The notes beneath the pieces were generated by a model. It did no database searches, was not told the DNA's origin, and was given only the letters and a program-made list of their open reading frames with translations. Both the position numbers and the translations under genes were made by a program. A stretch of 64,000 nt of DNA from contig JAKFXR010000024.1 in the NCBI GenBank assembly GCA_021731285.1, positions 1 to 64,000 of the forward strand, in the 5' to 3' direction. Below are positions 25,521-33,907 of this stretch, piece after piece. Origin of the DNA: Polaromonas sp. (GTDB lineage: Bacteria; Pseudomonadota; Gammaproteobacteria; Burkholderiales; Burkholderiaceae_C). Every line of letters begins with the position of its first letter. The first letter of the stretch is position 1.

Positions 25521-26417
25521 TCAGGGGCCTGACGCAGGCGCAACCGGTTCCAGACCGGCATCAGTAGACAAGGCCTCGGCCACATGCTGAGGCAGTACCA
25601 GGTTGCCAGCCTCATCGGGCAGGGCTTCGATGGCGATAACAGGCGCTGAAGACGTCACGCCCCCGAACATGGTCGCAAAAGCCGAGTCCGCCGCATCGCG
25701 GCCTGTGGCCAGGCGCACAAAACCCATGGGGATCGCCGTGCCTGACGGGTCAAACATGTACCAGCGGTGGCCCACGTACACCTCCACATAGGCATGAAAG
25801 TCGGTGGGTCCCAGGGCAGGGTCGGCGCCGTAGTCGATGCCGCTGACAAAGCGGGCTGGAATGTTGACGGCGCGGCACAGTGCAATCATCAAGTGCGCGA
25901 AATCCCGGCACACACCTGCCTCATCAATCAGGGTGTCCACCGCCGTGGTAGTGCCGGTGGAGCTGTTGGACATGAATGTCACGCGCTGGTTGACCCAGTC
26001 GCGAATCGCCTGAACCCGGCTGTAGCCCTGGCGCAGGTGGCCAAACTCCTTGACCGCCAGCCTGTGCAGGCGGTCTGACTGGCAATAGCGGCTGGGGTAG
26101 AGGTAGGTCAACACAGCGCCTGGCAACTGCAGTACGCCCACTTCCTGAATCTGCTCGGGCTGCGCGATGTGGTGCGTGATGTCCACGGTGGCGCCGTAGC
26201 TGACCGTCAGCGGGCCGGGCTCGGCCTTGAGCCTGAGGTAGCGGTTGCGGCTGACTGCATCGGTGTACATCTCGGGCTGCAGGAGTTGGCTGATGCCCAG
26301 CGTTTCGCTAAGCACGCGTTGCTCTGGCGTTTGCGCCGCGTGGATGTTGAAGATGAAATCGCAACCAGCGTCGGCGACCTGGTAACTCAGTTCAATCAAA
26401 AATTTAAGCTTGACCAT
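25521..26417 (-). CDS. Transglutaminase-like family protein
   Basis: 298 aa from the ATG at 26417 (MVKLKFLIELSYQVAD) with AGGAA upstream; the track start is 43 codons earlier. The catalytic triad of the bacterial transglutaminase-like fold is visible: Cys in DEAGVCRDFAHL, His in TDFHAYVEVYV and Asp in YMFDPSGTAIP. An N-terminal beta-rich domain (residues 1-120) precedes it. These proteins are thought to be cysteine proteases or amidases, and no substrate can be inferred. It is cytoplasmic by lack of a signal peptide. Confidence 0.83.
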   Translation of the reverse strand: MVKLKFLIELSYQVADAGCDFIFNIHAAQTPEQRVLSETLGISQLLQPEMYTDAVSRNRYLRLKAEPGPLTVSYGATVDITHHIAQPEQIQEVGVLQLPGAVLTYLYPSRYCQSDRLHRLAVKEFGHLRQGYSRVQAIRDWVNQRVTFMSNSSTGTTTAVDTLIDEAGVCRDFAHLMIALCRAVNIPARFVSGIDYGADPALGPTDFHAYVEVYVGHRWYMFDPSGTAIPMGFVRLATGRDAADSAFATMFGGVTSSAPVIAIEALPDEAGNLVLPQHVAEALSTDAGLEPVAPASGP

Positions 26418-26762
26418 GGGGGTGACATTCCTGAAGTAGTGCGAGCGCGCGTAACGCCCGGTTGCGCGCAGGCAGCGCGCAGAAGTGCTTGCTGTGATTG
26501 TGGGCGGTGAAAACAGCCCACCAGTGAAGTCAGGGTGAACGGGCATGGCGCTTTGCGCCGCGTGCCGCGGTCAGATCCCACTTTGAGCTGACAAGGCGGA
26601 GAGGGCGTGTCCTACAGACGGGCACAAAGACGACTGAAAATGCAAAGAATGCTATTAAATATATAGCAAACTATTCCCGTCATTAAAGGGCAGAACGGCA
26701 CTTCTTATGGGAATTTCCGGGAACAGGCCCAACACCGCGCAAGAAGGGGCCATGCGCCGCCC
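26418..26762. other. Intergenic region with one repeat element
   Basis: 345 bp between the transglutaminase start and the dbpA end, both on the minus strand. It must hold the transglutaminase promoter and the dbpA 3' end. Apart from the AT-rich repeat at 26651-26709 I see no ORF with coding character, no convincing terminator and no RNA gene. Confidence 0.5.
26651..26709 (+). repeat. AT-rich repeat (AGCAAACTAT-N9-TAAAGGGCA family), copy 1
   Basis: GCTATTAAATATATAGCAAA is followed by a TAAAGGGCA block and CTTATG. The arrangement AGCAAACTAT, nine variable bases, TAAAGGGCA, about ten bases, then TTATG is shared with 56171-56231 and, inverted and shorter, with 36601-36641. It is AT-richer than its surroundings and lies between genes. 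Confidence 0.65.
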
Positions 26763-28169
26763 TCAGGCCTCGTCCATGAAGCGCACCTTGACGCTCTTGC
26801 CCTTGACTCTGCCGCTGCTGAGCTTTTGCTGTGCCTGACTGGCAATGGCCCGATCCACAGCCACATAGGTGGAAAACTCGTTGACATTGATCTTGCCCAC
26901 CTGCTCCCGTGTGAAGCCGGCCTCGCCGGTCAGTGCGCCCAGCACGTCGCCAGCGCGGATTTTTTCCTTGCGGCCACCAACAATCTGCAGGGTGACCATG
27001 GGCGGCAGCAGCGGTTCATTGCTGGCAGGCGTGAGCTCTGCCAGTTTGTGCCACTCGCTCTCGGCTTTTTGCAGCTGCTCGATTTTCCCGACCGAGCCCA
27101 TCTCGTCCATGCTGGCCAGGCTGATGGCCCAGCCTTCTTCATCGGCCCGGCCCGTGCGGCCTATGCGGTGAATGTGCACTTCGGCGTCGGGCGTCACATC
27201 GACATTGATGACCATTTCAAGCTGGGAGATATCCAGCCCGCGTGCGGCCACGTCGGTAGCCACCAGCACTGAGCAACTGCGGTTGGAAAACTGCACCAGC
27301 ACCTGGTCGCGCTCGCGCTGCTCCAGTTCGCCAAACAGCGCCAGCGCGCTGAAGCCCTGCGCCTTGAGGTAGGCCACCAGGGCGCGGCACTGCGACTTGG
27401 TGTTGCAAAAGGCCAGCGTGCTGGCCGGGCGAAAATGGCGAAGCACCTGCGCCACAGCGCCCAGACGGGCCTCGTCATGGTCGCTGTCGGGCACCTGGTA
27501 CCAGCGCTGGCGGATTTTGCTTTTTTCATGCTGCGCCTGGACGGTGATGGTCTGCGGCGTTTTCATGAACTGCTGGCTGATCTTTGCGATGCCTTCAGGG
27601 TAGGTGGCAGAAAACAGCAGGGTCTGCCGCTCCTTGGGACACTGTTTGGCTACCGTGGCAATGTCGTCAAAAAAGCCCATGTCCAGCATGCGGTCGGCCT
27701 CGTCCAGCACCAGCGTGTTCATGGCTTCCAGGTTCAGGTGGCCGCGCGCCAGATGGTCCATGATGCGGCCCGGCGTGCCCACCACAATGTGCGCACCGTT
27801 TTCCAGGCTGGCCGACTGGTTGCGCAGCGGCACACCGCCGCACAGCACCACCACCTTGATATTTTCTTCAGCCCGCGCCAACCGGCGAATTTCGGTGGCC
27901 ACCTGGTCGGCCAGTTCGCGCGTGGGGCACAGCACCATGGCCTGCACCGCAAAACGGCGTGCGTTGAGGTTGGCCAGCAGGGCAATGCCAAAAGCGGCTG
28001 TCTTGCCGCTGCCAGTTTTGGCCTGGGCAATCAGGTCTTTGCCCAGCAGGGCAACAGGCAGGCTGGCAGCCTGAATCGGGGTCATGCTCAGGTAACCGAG
28101 CTGCTCCAAGTTGGCCAGCACGTGGGCAGGCAGGGACAGGGTGCTGAAATCGGGAGAGGGAGAGGTCAT
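26763..28169 (-). CDS. dbpA: ATP-dependent RNA helicase DbpA
   Basis: 468 aa. DEAD-box core is complete (AQAKTGSGKTAAFG, PTRELA, TPGRIMDH, VLDEADRMLDMGF, FSATYP, HIHRIGRTGRA). The last 75 residues form the DbpA-specific RNA-binding domain (IVGGRKEKIRAGDVLGALTG, INVNEFSTYVAVDR, GKSVKVRFMDEA), which in E. coli binds hairpin 92 of 23S rRNA. It therefore acts in late assembly of the 50S ribosomal subunit. It is 34 bp from the oxidase-like gene upstream on the same strand. Confidence 0.95.
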   Translation of the reverse strand: MTSPSPDFSTLSLPAHVLANLEQLGYLSMTPIQAASLPVALLGKDLIAQAKTGSGKTAAFGIALLANLNARRFAVQAMVLCPTRELADQVATEIRRLARAEENIKVVVLCGGVPLRNQSASLENGAHIVVGTPGRIMDHLARGHLNLEAMNTLVLDEADRMLDMGFFDDIATVAKQCPKERQTLLFSATYPEGIAKISQQFMKTPQTITVQAQHEKSKIRQRWYQVPDSDHDEARLGAVAQVLRHFRPASTLAFCNTKSQCRALVAYLKAQGFSALALFGELEQRERDQVLVQFSNRSCSVLVATDVAARGLDISQLEMVINVDVTPDAEVHIHRIGRTGRADEEGWAISLASMDEMGSVGKIEQLQKAESEWHKLAELTPASNEPLLPPMVTLQIVGGRKEKIRAGDVLGALTGEAGFTREQVGKINVNEFSTYVAVDRAIASQAQQKLSSGRVKGKSVKVRFMDEA

Positions 28170-28203
28170 CCCCCATTATCGGCTCGCAGCCGCTTGTCCT
28201 TGC

Positions 28204-29154
28204 TCAGGAATGCCAACTGCCTGTGGTTTCCAGCACGGGTGACAGCTGCGCAGCGCCCCAACGCAAGGGCAAGGCTCCAGCCGCGCGCCGCATGGCCAAC
28301 ACCTTGAAACGCAGCAAGCGCTGAGCCCCCTGAAAAGACGCAAGGTCTGCTCCGCCCCAGACAATATCGGCAGTGACGGCTAGATACAGCAAATCGCCGC
28401 TCTCGAAGTCAATGAAAAGCAGGCCGGCGCGTGGATTGACCGCAATATTGCCCAGCGTGTTGAAGAAAAAATTTCCCAAAAAATCCGGCATGGTGAGTGT
28501 GCCGTCGGCATCCACCCGGACAAAACCCGGTTTGCCGCCGCGATGTGAAACGTCCACGCCCGCCGCGCCGCCCGCTTGAGCGGCATCGCCGGTGTAGGCC
28601 GTGGCAATGAAAAGCGTGTCGGCACGCGCAATCATGCGGCGGGCCGCGTCGTCGAGCTCGTTGGCCTCAACCACTGCAGTGGCGGGCCCGGAATTTTCCA
28701 CGTACACCGGCTCACGCGTCTGAATGTATTTGGGGCAATTTCCAAAGCTCTGGGTGACCTGCACCCCAAATCCCGTCCCACTCAAACCATTGACCACGCC
28801 GTTCATGCGATTGCGCCGCCGGGTGTGCGGTTCTATGCCGAGCAAGCCAATAAACGCACCCTCGCCCAGGTTTTCCTGCAGCGGGTCGCCCGCCAGCGGA
28901 CGCGCCCGAAGCACCAGTTGCTGCGGACCGGGTGATTGCATGAAGCCGGGAGGCGCTGCCAGGACCGAGGCCCAGGGCTGACCGTTGCTGTCCATGGTGC
29001 CTGCGATCACAAAGGGAAGCTGCGCAAAAAATTCACGGTGTTGGTCGGGCATCGCGTCGCGGATCACGCGCGAGCCGAGCTGCTCCAGGCGCTCGCGCAC
29101 GCCCACTCGTTCCTGTACGGCGCGCTCGCCTTCGTGCCAGGTCGTGTTGCTCAT
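28204..29154 (-). CDS. Pyridoxamine 5'-phosphate oxidase-like flavin-binding protein
   Basis: 316 aa. The N-terminal part resembles PNPOx-like split-barrel proteins (FVIAGTMDSNGQPWASVLAAPPGF), with a repeat of the same fold in the second half (DTLFIATAYTGDAAQAGG, VDVSHRGGKPGFVRVD, NPRAGLLFIDFESGDLLYLA). Such proteins bind FMN or F420-like cofactors and are poorly characterised. Its ATG overlaps the stop of the GST gene by 4 bp, so the two are coupled, suggesting a joint role in detoxification or redox handling. Confidence 0.8.
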   Translation of the reverse strand: MSNTTWHEGERAVQERVGVRERLEQLGSRVIRDAMPDQHREFFAQLPFVIAGTMDSNGQPWASVLAAPPGFMQSPGPQQLVLRARPLAGDPLQENLGEGAFIGLLGIEPHTRRRNRMNGVVNGLSGTGFGVQVTQSFGNCPKYIQTREPVYVENSGPATAVVEANELDDAARRMIARADTLFIATAYTGDAAQAGGAAGVDVSHRGGKPGFVRVDADGTLTMPDFLGNFFFNTLGNIAVNPRAGLLFIDFESGDLLYLAVTADIVWGGADLASFQGAQRLLRFKVLAMRRAAGALPLRWGAAQLSPVLETTGSWHS

Positions 29155-29801
29155 GCGGCCAAACCCACCGGCATCTGAACCATGGGCACGAATCCCGGCA
29201 GGGCTTCAACGCGGGCCAGCCAGGCGCGCAGCCTGGGGTAAGCCTGCAGCGAGACGTTGCCCTCCGGCGCGCGGGCAATGTAGCTGTAGTTGGCAACGTC
29301 GGCCAGCGTGGGCGCGTTGCCGGCCAGGAAGGTCGACTGACCCAACTGCTGCTCCATCACCTGGAACAAGCCATGAGCTCTTGCAATGGCGGCGTCGGGG
29401 CTGTCCGGCCTTTTGAAGAGCTGGATGACCCGCGCCGCGGCCGGACCAAAAGCCAGCGGCCCGGCGGCCACCGACAGCCAGCGCTGCACAGTGGCCGCAG
29501 CCAGCGCTTCGTTGGGCAGCCAGGATGCCGATGGCGCGTAACGCGTAGCCAAGTAGACAAGAATCGCATTGGAGTCAGCCAGGGTGACATCGCCATCCTG
29601 GATCACCGGCACCTGGCCAAAGGGATTGAGGGCCAGAAACTCCGGCTTCTTGTGCGCGCCTGTCGCCAGGTCGATGTCGATCAGCTCGTACGGCAAGCCC
29701 AGCATGGACAGAAACAGCTCCACCCGGTGACAGTGTCCGGATATTCCCATGCGGTAGAGCTTGATCGGTTGGGCAGGAAGGGAGGGAGTGGTGGTGGTCA
29801 T
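29151..29801 (-). CDS. Glutathione S-transferase family protein
   Basis: 216 aa. The N-terminal thioredoxin-like domain (YRMGISGHCHRVELFLSMLG) has the cis-Pro segment GQVPVIQDGDVTLADSNAIL that binds glutathione, followed by an all-helical domain ending FVPMVQMPVGLAA. It likely conjugates or reduces an electrophile with glutathione. It is transcribed divergently from a LysR gene, which in turn is coupled to glutathione reductase on the other strand, so this locus links glutathione-using and glutathione-regenerating enzymes. Confidence 0.9.
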   Translation of the reverse strand: MTTTTPSLPAQPIKLYRMGISGHCHRVELFLSMLGLPYELIDIDLATGAHKKPEFLALNPFGQVPVIQDGDVTLADSNAILVYLATRYAPSASWLPNEALAAATVQRWLSVAAGPLAFGPAAARVIQLFKRPDSPDAAIARAHGLFQVMEQQLGQSTFLAGNAPTLADVANYSYIARAPEGNVSLQAYPRLRAWLARVEALPGFVPMVQMPVGLAA

Positions 29802-29858
29802 GACGGGCTTTCAAAAAAACGTTGAGAGTGAAGGCATGACCGGATTCTGTGGGATTTT

Positions 29859-29895
29859 TTTATTTCAATAAATAGACTTAGTCGAATTTATCTAA
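29859..29895. promoter_or_regulatory. AT-rich dyads between GST and divergent LysR genes
   Basis: TTTATT-TC-AATAAA (29859-29872) and TTAG-N10-CTAA (29878-29895) lie in the 127-bp divergent region. The region is much AT-richer than the surroundings. Both are plausible LysR half-site arrangements or promoter elements; which one is used cannot be told. Confidence 0.4.
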
Positions 29896-29928
29896 TCCAT
29901 AAATCGGAAGAATGCTTTACCATGCCCC

Positions 29929-30816
29929 ATGGACAAACTCCGGGCCATGCAGGCCTTTATTCATATTGCAGAGCAAGGCAGCCTCACTTCCGCGGCGCGG
30001 GTCATGGAGTCGTCGCTGCCGGCCATGGTGCGAACCCTGGCGGCCTTGGAGGCGCAACTGGGTGTGCGCCTGTTCAACCGCAGCACCCGGCGCATCTCGC
30101 TGACAGAAGAAGGTCGGCGGCACCTCGAAAGCTGCCGCCAGGTGTTGGCGGCCCTGGACGACGCAGAGGCAGCATTAACCGCCGAGGCCTCGGAGCCGGC
30201 GGGCCGCCTGACCATCACCGCACCCATGATGTTCGGGCAGATGCATGTGGCGCCCGCCGTCGCCCGCTTTGTGCAGCGCTACGACAAGATGCGTTGCAGC
30301 GTGGTGCTGGCCGACCGCGTGGTCGACCTGCTGGAAGAAGGAATCGACGTCGGCATACGCATTGGCTCTCTGAAGGATTCCAGCCTGGTCGCCAGGCCAT
30401 TGGGCCACATCCAGCGCGTGGTGGTGGCCAGCCCCGCCTACCTCAAGCGCCATGGCATTCCCAAGCACCCCAAAGACCTGCTCAAGAAGAACTGTGTGCG
30501 AGTCACCGACCATACCCCCACATGGGGGCCGTTCAATGACAAGGGCCGGCAACTGCGGCTGACCGTCAGTGGTAACCTTGAATTCAACCAGAACGGGCCG
30601 GCCATTGCGGCTTGCGTCGCAGATGCAGGCTTTGGCATGTTTCTCTCCTACCAGGTGGCGCCATTTCTGCAAAGCGGGCAATTGCGCACCGTGCTGGCCA
30701 GTTTCCAGCCCGCCCCGCGCCCGGTTCATGTGGTTTACCCACACGCCCGTCTGCTGCCCATGCGCACGCGGGTGTTCATTGAGTGGATGAAAAATGAGCT
30801 CAAGGAGTTTCAGTGA
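29929..30816 (+). CDS. LysR family transcriptional regulator
   Basis: 295 aa beginning MDKLRAMQAFIHIAEQGSLT, the CrgA/DhcR-like branch of LysR proteins. The winged helix SLTSAARVMESSLPAMVRTL is followed by an effector domain (GRLTITAPMMFGQMHVAPAV). It is divergent from the GST/oxidase pair, its likely target. Its TGA stop overlaps an in-frame GTG of the next gene, so it may be co-transcribed with glutathione reductase. Confidence 0.89.
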   Translation: MDKLRAMQAFIHIAEQGSLTSAARVMESSLPAMVRTLAALEAQLGVRLFNRSTRRISLTEEGRRHLESCRQVLAALDDAEAALTAEASEPAGRLTITAPMMFGQMHVAPAVARFVQRYDKMRCSVVLADRVVDLLEEGIDVGIRIGSLKDSSLVARPLGHIQRVVVASPAYLKRHGIPKHPKDLLKKNCVRVTDHTPTWGPFNDKGRQLRLTVSGNLEFNQNGPAIAACVADAGFGMFLSYQVAPFLQSGQLRTVLASFQPAPRPVHVVYPHARLLPMRTRVFIEWMKNELKEFQ

Positions 30817-30830
30817 AAGGAAATGAACGC

Positions 30831-32207
30831 ATGCCCGATTTTGACTTTGACCTGTTTGTCATAGGCGGCGGCAGCGGCGGTGTGCGCGCTGCACGCATGG
30901 CGGCGCAGCGCGGTGCGCGTGTGGCACTGGCCGAGGTGGCGGCCATGGGCGGCACCTGCGTGAATGTGGGCTGCATCCCCAAAAAACTCTACAGCTATGC
31001 CGCACATTACGCCGACGCCTTTGAAGAGTCGCACGGTTTTGGCTGGGTGGGAAATGCGCCCGTGCTGGACTGGGAGCTGCTCAAGACCAACCGGGCACGC
31101 GAGATAGCGCGGCTCAACGGCGTGTACAACCAGTTGCTCAATAGCTCGGGCGTGAAGATCATCACCGGCTGGGCCACGCTGCGCGATGGCCATACCGTGC
31201 AAATGGACCAGCAGACTTTCACCGTCAAAACCATACTGATTGCCACCGGCGGTACGCCGACCGTGCCCGCCGTGTCCGGACGCGAACATGTGGTGACCTC
31301 GGACCAGATGTTTGACCTCACGCCCTTCCCACAGCGCCTGCTGGTGGTGGGCGGCGGCTACATCGCCTGCGAGTTCGCGTCCATCTTCAACGGTCTGGGC
31401 GCCAGCGTCACCCAGGTGCACCGCGGAGAAAAAGTGCTGACCGGCTTTGACGACGACGTACGCCAATTCATCGCCGCGGAAATGGGCAAGACCGGCGTCA
31501 CCCTGCAGTTGAACAGCGAAGTCGCGGCGATCACCAAAACGGCGGAGGGTTTGCAGGTCGATGTGAAAGACCGCTCCGGCGGCACTTCACGCCTGCTGGC
31601 AGACACCGTGCTCTACGCCACCGGCCGCGTACCCAACACCAACGGCCTGGGGCTGGAAGCAGCCGGTGTGGCGCTCAATGCCAAAGGCGCGGTAGAGGTC
31701 AATGCGCACTACCAAACCTCGCTCCCTTCGGTCTACGCCATCGGAGACGTCACAGCCCGTCTGCAGTTGACACCGGTGGCGCTGGGTGAAGCCATGGTGG
31801 TGGTCGACCACCTGCTGGGCGCGCTCACCGGGAAAAAACCGCGCAGCATGAGTTATGAATTTGTTCCCACTGCGGTCTTCACGCACCCCAACATCGGCAC
31901 CGTGGGCTATTCAGAAGCTGACGCCCGTCAGAAGTTTGGCAAGGTCAGCGTCTACCGCAGCGAGTTCAAGGCACTCAAGCACACACTGAGCGGCAGCGCC
32001 GAACGCACCCTGATGAAGCTGCTGGTGGACGACGCTTCCGACCGCGTGGTCGGTCTGCACATGGTGGGGCCGGACGCGGGCGAAATTGTGCAGGGCTTCG
32101 CCGTCGCCATGAAGGCCGGCGCAACCAAGGCGGTGTTTGACAGCACCATAGGCATACACCCTACCGCGGCGGAAGAGTTTGTCACCATGCGCGAGCCGGT
32201 GGCATAG
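30831..32207 (+). CDS. gor: Glutathione-disulfide reductase
   Basis: 458 aa from the ATG at 30831 with AAAGGA upstream. A GTG at 30813 with AAGGAG and overlapping the LysR stop would add six residues; the ATG fits family starts better (DFDLFVIGGGSGGVRAAR). The redox disulfide lies in GGTCVNVGCIPKKLYS, the NADPH site around VVGGGYIACEFASIFNGLGA, and the catalytic His in GIHPTAAEEF. It reduces oxidised glutathione with NADPH and FAD as a cytoplasmic dimer, maintaining thiol redox balance. Confidence 0.94.
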   Translation: MPDFDFDLFVIGGGSGGVRAARMAAQRGARVALAEVAAMGGTCVNVGCIPKKLYSYAAHYADAFEESHGFGWVGNAPVLDWELLKTNRAREIARLNGVYNQLLNSSGVKIITGWATLRDGHTVQMDQQTFTVKTILIATGGTPTVPAVSGREHVVTSDQMFDLTPFPQRLLVVGGGYIACEFASIFNGLGASVTQVHRGEKVLTGFDDDVRQFIAAEMGKTGVTLQLNSEVAAITKTAEGLQVDVKDRSGGTSRLLADTVLYATGRVPNTNGLGLEAAGVALNAKGAVEVNAHYQTSLPSVYAIGDVTARLQLTPVALGEAMVVVDHLLGALTGKKPRSMSYEFVPTAVFTHPNIGTVGYSEADARQKFGKVSVYRSEFKALKHTLSGSAERTLMKLLVDDASDRVVGLHMVGPDAGEIVQGFAVAMKAGATKAVFDSTIGIHPTAAEEFVTMREPVA

Positions 32208-32327
32208 ACGGGCCCGGCGCGTCAAACTACCAGCGCGCCCCTCGCCTCAGCCTGCAATACCAGACCGGGGCGTTCAATGGCGGCGTAGAGTACGCCACCA
32301 CCCATCCTGACGCGGGCACAATAAGCC

Positions 32328-33827
32328 ATGCCTTACCTGCCCCCCTTCATCGCCCCCACCCGCTACACCGACCCGGCGGCCGCTCTGGCCCAGGTGCGGC
32401 TGATTTATGACCAGCAGATCGCCCACCTGCGCGACGCCATGCACCGTTATGTGGCGGGCGAAACACTGCCCGGCCACGTGCGGGCCTGTTATCCCTTTGT
32501 GCGGGTACATACAGAAACAGTAGCCCGGGCGATTCTGGAAACGCCCGATATCTCACAGCTCAGCTATGGCTTTGTCGCGGGCCCGGGCCGGTACGAGACG
32601 ACGCTGACCCGGCCCGACCTTTACGGCAACTACTATCTGGAGCAATTTCGCCTGCTGCTGCAAAACCACACGGTGGAGCTTGAAGTGGGCACCAGCACCC
32701 AGCCCATCCCCGTGCATTTTTCATTTGCCGAACACGACCACATTGAAGGCAATCTGAGCCAGGATCGCCGCATGCTGATGCGTGATGCGTTTGACCTGCC
32801 TGACCTGGCGGCCATGGACGACGGCATTGCCAACGGCACCTACGAAGCGCGTCCCGGAGAGCCGCAGCCGCTGTCGCTGTTTACCGCAGCGCGCGTGGAC
32901 TATTCACTGCAGCGCCTGCGTCACTACACCGGGACCTCGCCAGACTGGTTCCAGAACTTTGTCCTGTTCACCAACTACCAGTTCTATATAGACGAGTTTG
33001 TGCGGCTGGGCCATGAAACCATGGCCGACCCCGCCAGTGAATACATCGCCTTTGTCGAGCCCGGCAATGTCGTCACACGCCGCGCCGGCCTGCCGCCCAT
33101 CGCTGGCGATGAACTCGGCATGGCGCCGCCGCGCCTGCCGCAGATGCCGGCCTACCACTTGCTGCGCGCCGACCGCACCGGTATCACCATGGTCAACATC
33201 GGCGTGGGGCCGGCCAACGCCAAAAACATCACCGACCACATTGCCGTGCTGCGGCCGCACGCCTGGATCATGCTGGGCCACTGCGCCGGACTGCGCAACA
33301 GCCAGCAACTGGGCGACTACGTGCTGGCCCACGGTTATGTCCGGGAAGACCATGTGCTGGACGAAGAGCTGCCACTGTGGGTACCCATCCCGGCGCTCGC
33401 CGAAATACAAAAGGCCCTCGAGCAGGCGGTGGAGGATGTGACCGGCCTGCAAGGCCCGGACCTCAAGCGCATCATGCGCACCGGCACGGTGGCGTCTACC
33501 GACAACCGCAATTGGGAACTGCTGCCCGGCAACCAACCGCAGCGCCGCTTCAGCCAGAGCCGGGCGGTTGCCCTGGACATGGAAAGCGCCACGATTGCCG
33601 CCAACGGCTTCAGGTTCAGGGTGCCTTACGGAACGCTGCTATGTGTCAGCGACAAGCCGCTGCACGGCGAGATCAAGCTGCCCGGCATGGCCAACCATTT
33701 TTACCGCGAGCGCGTCGACCAGCACCTGCGCATCGGCATACGTGCGGTGGAACTGCTGCGCGCGCAGGGCACCGAGCAGTTGCACAGCCGCAAGCTGCGC
33801 AGCTTTGCCGAAGTGGCGTTTCAATAA
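32328..33827 (+). CDS. amn: AMP nucleosidase
   Basis: 499 aa, the usual length. The C-terminal catalytic domain carries the nucleosidase fold: ITMVNIGVGPANAKNITDHI, AWIMLGHCAGLRNSQQLGDY, ALDMESATIAANGFRFRVPY (Glu after Met in the DMES motif) and LLCVSDKPLHGEIKLPGMAN. The N-terminal domain (1-170) is the Amn-specific regulatory region. It hydrolyses AMP to adenine and ribose 5-phosphate and helps set adenylate levels. It is preceded by a 120-bp gap and followed by a Fur-box-preceded gene. Confidence 0.94.
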   Translation: MPYLPPFIAPTRYTDPAAALAQVRLIYDQQIAHLRDAMHRYVAGETLPGHVRACYPFVRVHTETVARAILETPDISQLSYGFVAGPGRYETTLTRPDLYGNYYLEQFRLLLQNHTVELEVGTSTQPIPVHFSFAEHDHIEGNLSQDRRMLMRDAFDLPDLAAMDDGIANGTYEARPGEPQPLSLFTAARVDYSLQRLRHYTGTSPDWFQNFVLFTNYQFYIDEFVRLGHETMADPASEYIAFVEPGNVVTRRAGLPPIAGDELGMAPPRLPQMPAYHLLRADRTGITMVNIGVGPANAKNITDHIAVLRPHAWIMLGHCAGLRNSQQLGDYVLAHGYVREDHVLDEELPLWVPIPALAEIQKALEQAVEDVTGLQGPDLKRIMRTGTVASTDNRNWELLPGNQPQRRFSQSRAVALDMESATIAANGFRFRVPYGTLLCVSDKPLHGEIKLPGMANHFYRERVDQHLRIGIRAVELLRAQGTEQLHSRKLRSFAEVAFQ

Positions 33828-33867
33828 AAAGCGCTTATCCCTACGACGCACCCGCCGGCGCTTTCTG

Positions 33868-33886
33868 GATAACAATCATTCTCAAC
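33868..33886 (+). promoter_or_regulatory. Putative Fur box
   Basis: GATAACAATCATTCTCAAC resembles the 19-bp Fur consensus of GATAAT hexamers, with a further AATGAT just downstream. It lies 21-40 bp upstream of the GTG of a siderophore-interacting protein gene, so iron-dependent repression is likely. Confidence 0.65.
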
Positions 33887-33907
33887 AATGATTTCCCGGA
33901 AAGCCAT

